From Bigelowiella natans CCMP2755 (Eukaryota > Cercozoa > Chlorarachniophyceae): a stretch of DNA of 35,996 nt. Where the stretch lies: positions 1 through 35,996 of the forward strand of contig ADNK01000198.1 in the NCBI GenBank assembly GCA_000320545.1, given 5' to 3'. Below are positions 34,072-35,996 of the stretch, one piece after another. Numbering within the stretch: the first letter of the stretch is position 1; the number at the start of each line of letters is the position of its first letter. Below the pieces are notes generated by a model. That model did not search any database and had not been told where the DNA came from. It worked only from the letters and a program-made list of their open reading frames with translations. The translations under genes and the position numbers were made by a program.

Positions 34072-34141
34072 GGGGGGGGGGCTTTGCATCAACAAGAAGT
34101 GCGTATGTGCATTTCTAAGTACACATTTGTAATTATAGCAC
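33064..34141. other. Region between the Rab start and the MIT-domain exons
   Basis: This contains the Rab promoter and possibly further 3' exons of the MIT gene. A minus-strand frame at 33450-33319 (starts MYDRSINRTEAMIRLPKTG, ends at a possible donor CAA|GTAACG) looks protein-like but matches no neighbour in phase. A plus-strand frame at 33493-33696 (67 codons, includes DKLVRMDKDAMFNFFNN) also looks non-random. I assign neither. At about 33770-33820 the CTAG- and CATG-rich texture of the convergent spacers reappears. Confidence 0.35.
33991..34081. repeat. (TA)n(TG)n microsatellite ending in a poly-G run
   Basis: About 25 TA units, about 12 TG units, then a run of about 15 G (34067-34081). 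Confidence 0.95.
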
Positions 34142-34529
34142 CTCAATATTGACGCATAATTCTTTCGGAAGAGTGTTAAGCTCTACCGCTGAAGAATGAG
34201 GCAGGGGGTTAGAAATGTAGGTACGGGAGAATATATTTTTCGCTGCATTCTTTAAGAACACGTTTGAGTTATTCTACAGGTTAAAGATGAGGTTGGAAGA
34301 TACACATATAACAGCTCGATGTAACTACGTACATATCAAACTTAGCAGCAGTCAAAAAATAAAGGCAAATGAATACAAATCGCCACATACTTAACAACCC
34401 CAACAGCACCATCACCTCCATGATCACAAACTACCACTATTGTACGACATGAAAATACCCTTCCATTGCTCCAGAGATTCTTTAAACAGTTTCAATGCAT
34501 CTGTTTTATAATTCAACACGTTTATTCTA

Positions 34530-34607
<78 letters not shown>

Positions 34608-34623
34608 CACTACAGACACCTAT

Positions 34624-34662
<39 letters not shown>

Positions 34663-35553
34663 CATATACAATTGTACTAGGAATAGGTAACTACTATATT
34701 GTATGTATGCAGATTATATATGTGCATTATTATGTAAACAATATTGAGGTAAGGGGTAACACCATCGAATCGGAGCTCATTGTCGGCATTCTCTGCTTGC
34801 TGCATTGACGCCGCAGCCATCTTTACTTGAACCTTCAACGATCATCAGCAACAGAGGAATGTAAACAGATATTTTATTAGTCTTCTGGCTGTTCTTGACA
34901 TTCATGAGATAGATCACCATGCTGCCAGATTTTTTGAGCGTTTCGGCCTTTAGCATGGTCTTTATAGCCTCTGCACGGTCCATCACCTACGATTTGGTGA
35001 AAATACTCATGATATTGACGATGCCAGAATAGCTCATTGGGAAACAATGCATGCGCGATGACACCGCTTGCCAATTAATCCAGTGATTACGTGTCTCCTT
35101 TAGAGCTACTGTTTTTCCATTTTTCGAATGATTCATACGACTCCTCGTTTTCCTCTTCTTATCGTGAACATCGTCTTCGCATTCCCATTTCATTATCACC
35201 TGGAGGCATTTCTTCGTTACGACAGAAGATCGCTGATTTCTAGTATCGTATTTCCTGCCTAATGTGACGACATGCAGAGATGAAAGGAAAAGTAGCTTAA
35301 CAATAAGATATTATTGTTGGGAGGTGGTCATTTATGACAGCTTTGCTGAAGATGTTACCTTTAAGAAAATCTTGTAGGCCTTCTTTATACTGTTCTAATG
35401 CCTGGGCTAACTTTTCCGTGCTATTCCCCTTTTATTATCATATCATCAGACAAAAATAGCTATTCTTTGAACAATGTTCTTCTTGCTCTTTTATTTTCAT
35501 TTACATACAGCCTTGCGATCAATCCGGATTGCCGCTGCAATAGTGCCTGCACC
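34142..35553 (-). CDS. Tandem MIT-domain protein, partial
   Basis: MIT domains are three-helix bundles that bind the tails of ESCRT-III subunits, at endosomes, the midbody and other membranes. Minus-strand exons, phases matched: 35553-35509 (GTIAAAIRIDRKA), 35410-35359 (LAQALEQYKEGLQDFLK), 35258-35221 (RKYDTRNQRSSV), 34986-34918 (MDRAEAIKTMLKAETLKKSG), 34832-34763 (MAAASMQQAENADNELRF), 34500-34459 (DALKLFKESLEQWKG) and, weakly, 34188-34142 (AVELNTLPKELCVNIE). The first four make one MIT domain: helix 2 is A-L-x-x-Y-x-x-G-L-x-x-F-L, and helix 3 ends MDRAEAIK, like the LDRAEKLK of VPS4. The next two begin a second MIT domain. A start codon was not found above 35553, and MIT1 is short by about one residue at its first junction. 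No AAA ATPase, kinase or protease domain is visible, so the full identity is open. Confidence 0.6.
34532..34660. repeat. (CA)n(TA)n and (TA)n microsatellites
   Basis: (CA)n at 34532-34562 runs into (TA)n to about 34600; a second (TA)n lies at about 34628-34660. They fill much of the intron between the two halves of the second MIT domain. Confidence 0.95.
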
Positions 35554-35644
35554 CTACTCAATAGTCATAACCGAAACATATACACATAAAGAAGAAGGGA
35601 GGGGGGAGGGGGGGAATAGAGAGAGGCGCGTTGAATATATACAA

Positions 35645-35702
<58 letters not shown>

Positions 35703-35996
35703 ATATATATAACGCGCCTCTCTCTATTCCCCCCCTCCCCCCTCCCTTCTTCTTTATGTGTATATGTTTCGGTTATGACTATAGAGTAGGGTGCAGGCAC
35801 TATTGCAGCGGCAATCCGGATTGATCGCGAGGCTGTGTGTGTATGTAAATATAAGAGCGAGAAGAACATTGTTCAAAGAATAGCTATATTTGTCTGTTTA
35901 TATGTTAATAAAAGGGGAATAGCACGGAAAAGTGAGCGCAGGCGTTAGAACAGTATAAAGAAGGCGTACAAGATTTTCTTAAAGGTAACATCTTCA
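35347..35996. repeat. Large imperfect inverted repeat centred on a (TA)n tract
   Basis: The left arm begins at 35347 (TGAAGATGTTACC) and the right arm ends at the window edge with its reverse complement. The centre lies in (TA)n at about 35650-35694. Arms are about 310 bases, with scattered substitutions and small indels, and match from the MIT1 exons inward through a C/G-rich block (GCGCCTCTCTCTATTCCC). The match reaches the last base, so the palindrome probably extends beyond the window. Confidence 0.9.
35790..35984 (+). pseudogene. Inverted second copy of the first MIT exons
   Basis: In the right arm, on the plus strand, 35790-35834 repeats the GTIAAAIRIDR exon (last residues EA instead of KA) and 35942-35984 repeats ALEQYKEGVQDFLK, with its AAAG|GTAACA donor kept. 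Against the left copy, several changes are synonymous (GCC to GCG, GCA to GCG), one is Leu to Val, and TTA becomes TGA at the codon that would begin the exon if the left copy's acceptor were used. It may be a decaying copy or a paralogue using a slightly different acceptor; the rest lies outside the window. Confidence 0.5.

Noticed and set aside
34142-35553. Naming the MIT gene VPS4
   Set aside because: The first MIT domain resembles VPS4, but a second MIT domain follows and no AAA ATPase Walker motifs are visible.
35474-35869. Near-identical frames on opposite strands in the two palindrome arms (starting MFF)
   Set aside because: They are the antisense reading of the duplicated MIT exons and the C/G-rich block; their similarity comes from the inverted repeat, not from two protein genes.

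Overview
The window is nuclear DNA from a eukaryote, most likely a microalga or other protist. It carries intron-dense genes with GT-AG junctions and short exons (36 to 400 bases, with one of 1.6 kb). Introns and several exons are crowded with di- and trinucleotide microsatellites. I cannot name the lineage; a stramenopile or similar alga is only a guess from the gene style. Most long open frames here are translations of microsatellites. The genes were found by reading exon by exon and requiring splice phase to match across junctions.

Layout, left to right. (1) Below 1486, minus strand: the 5' part of an unrecognised gene running off the left edge. (2) 2637-10064, plus strand: an organelle-targeted methionyl-tRNA synthetase in about 23 exons; no exon for the HIGH-motif half of the nucleotide-binding fold is visible. 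(3) 10065-11300: a convergent spacer poor in microsatellites and rich in CTAG, GCATGC and TGCA words. (4) 16054-11301, minus strand: a nucleosome assembly protein (NAP) family gene, possibly with an N-terminal membrane segment. (5) 16055-17468: a divergent promoter region. (6) 17469-29303, plus strand: a chromatin-protein gene of about 22 exons and 1,950 residues. It combines a coiled coil, ribonuclease-inhibitor-type leucine-rich repeats, a degenerate bromodomain, a canonical bromodomain, a RanBP2-type zinc finger, an AT-hook, a NET (extra-terminal) domain and a Tudor-like end. This is the most novel item. (7) 29304-30700: a second convergent spacer resembling the first. (8) 33063 to about 31 kb, minus strand: a Rab-type small GTPase. 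(9) About 35553 to 34142, minus strand: part of a gene with two tandem MIT domains. Its first exons are copied in inverted orientation in a palindrome at 35347-35996 that is cut by the window end.

Two genes concern chromatin (a histone chaperone and an acetyl-lysine reader), share one divergent promoter region and could be co-regulated. Rab and MIT proteins both act in membrane traffic; the MetRS serves organelle translation.

A feature of the whole window is that trinucleotide repeats are anchored at splice sites. (GTA)n-type repeats begin at 5' splice sites and (TTC)n, (CTA)n or (ATC)n repeats run up to 3' splice sites, always in the sense of the host gene. The two convergent spacers largely lack them.
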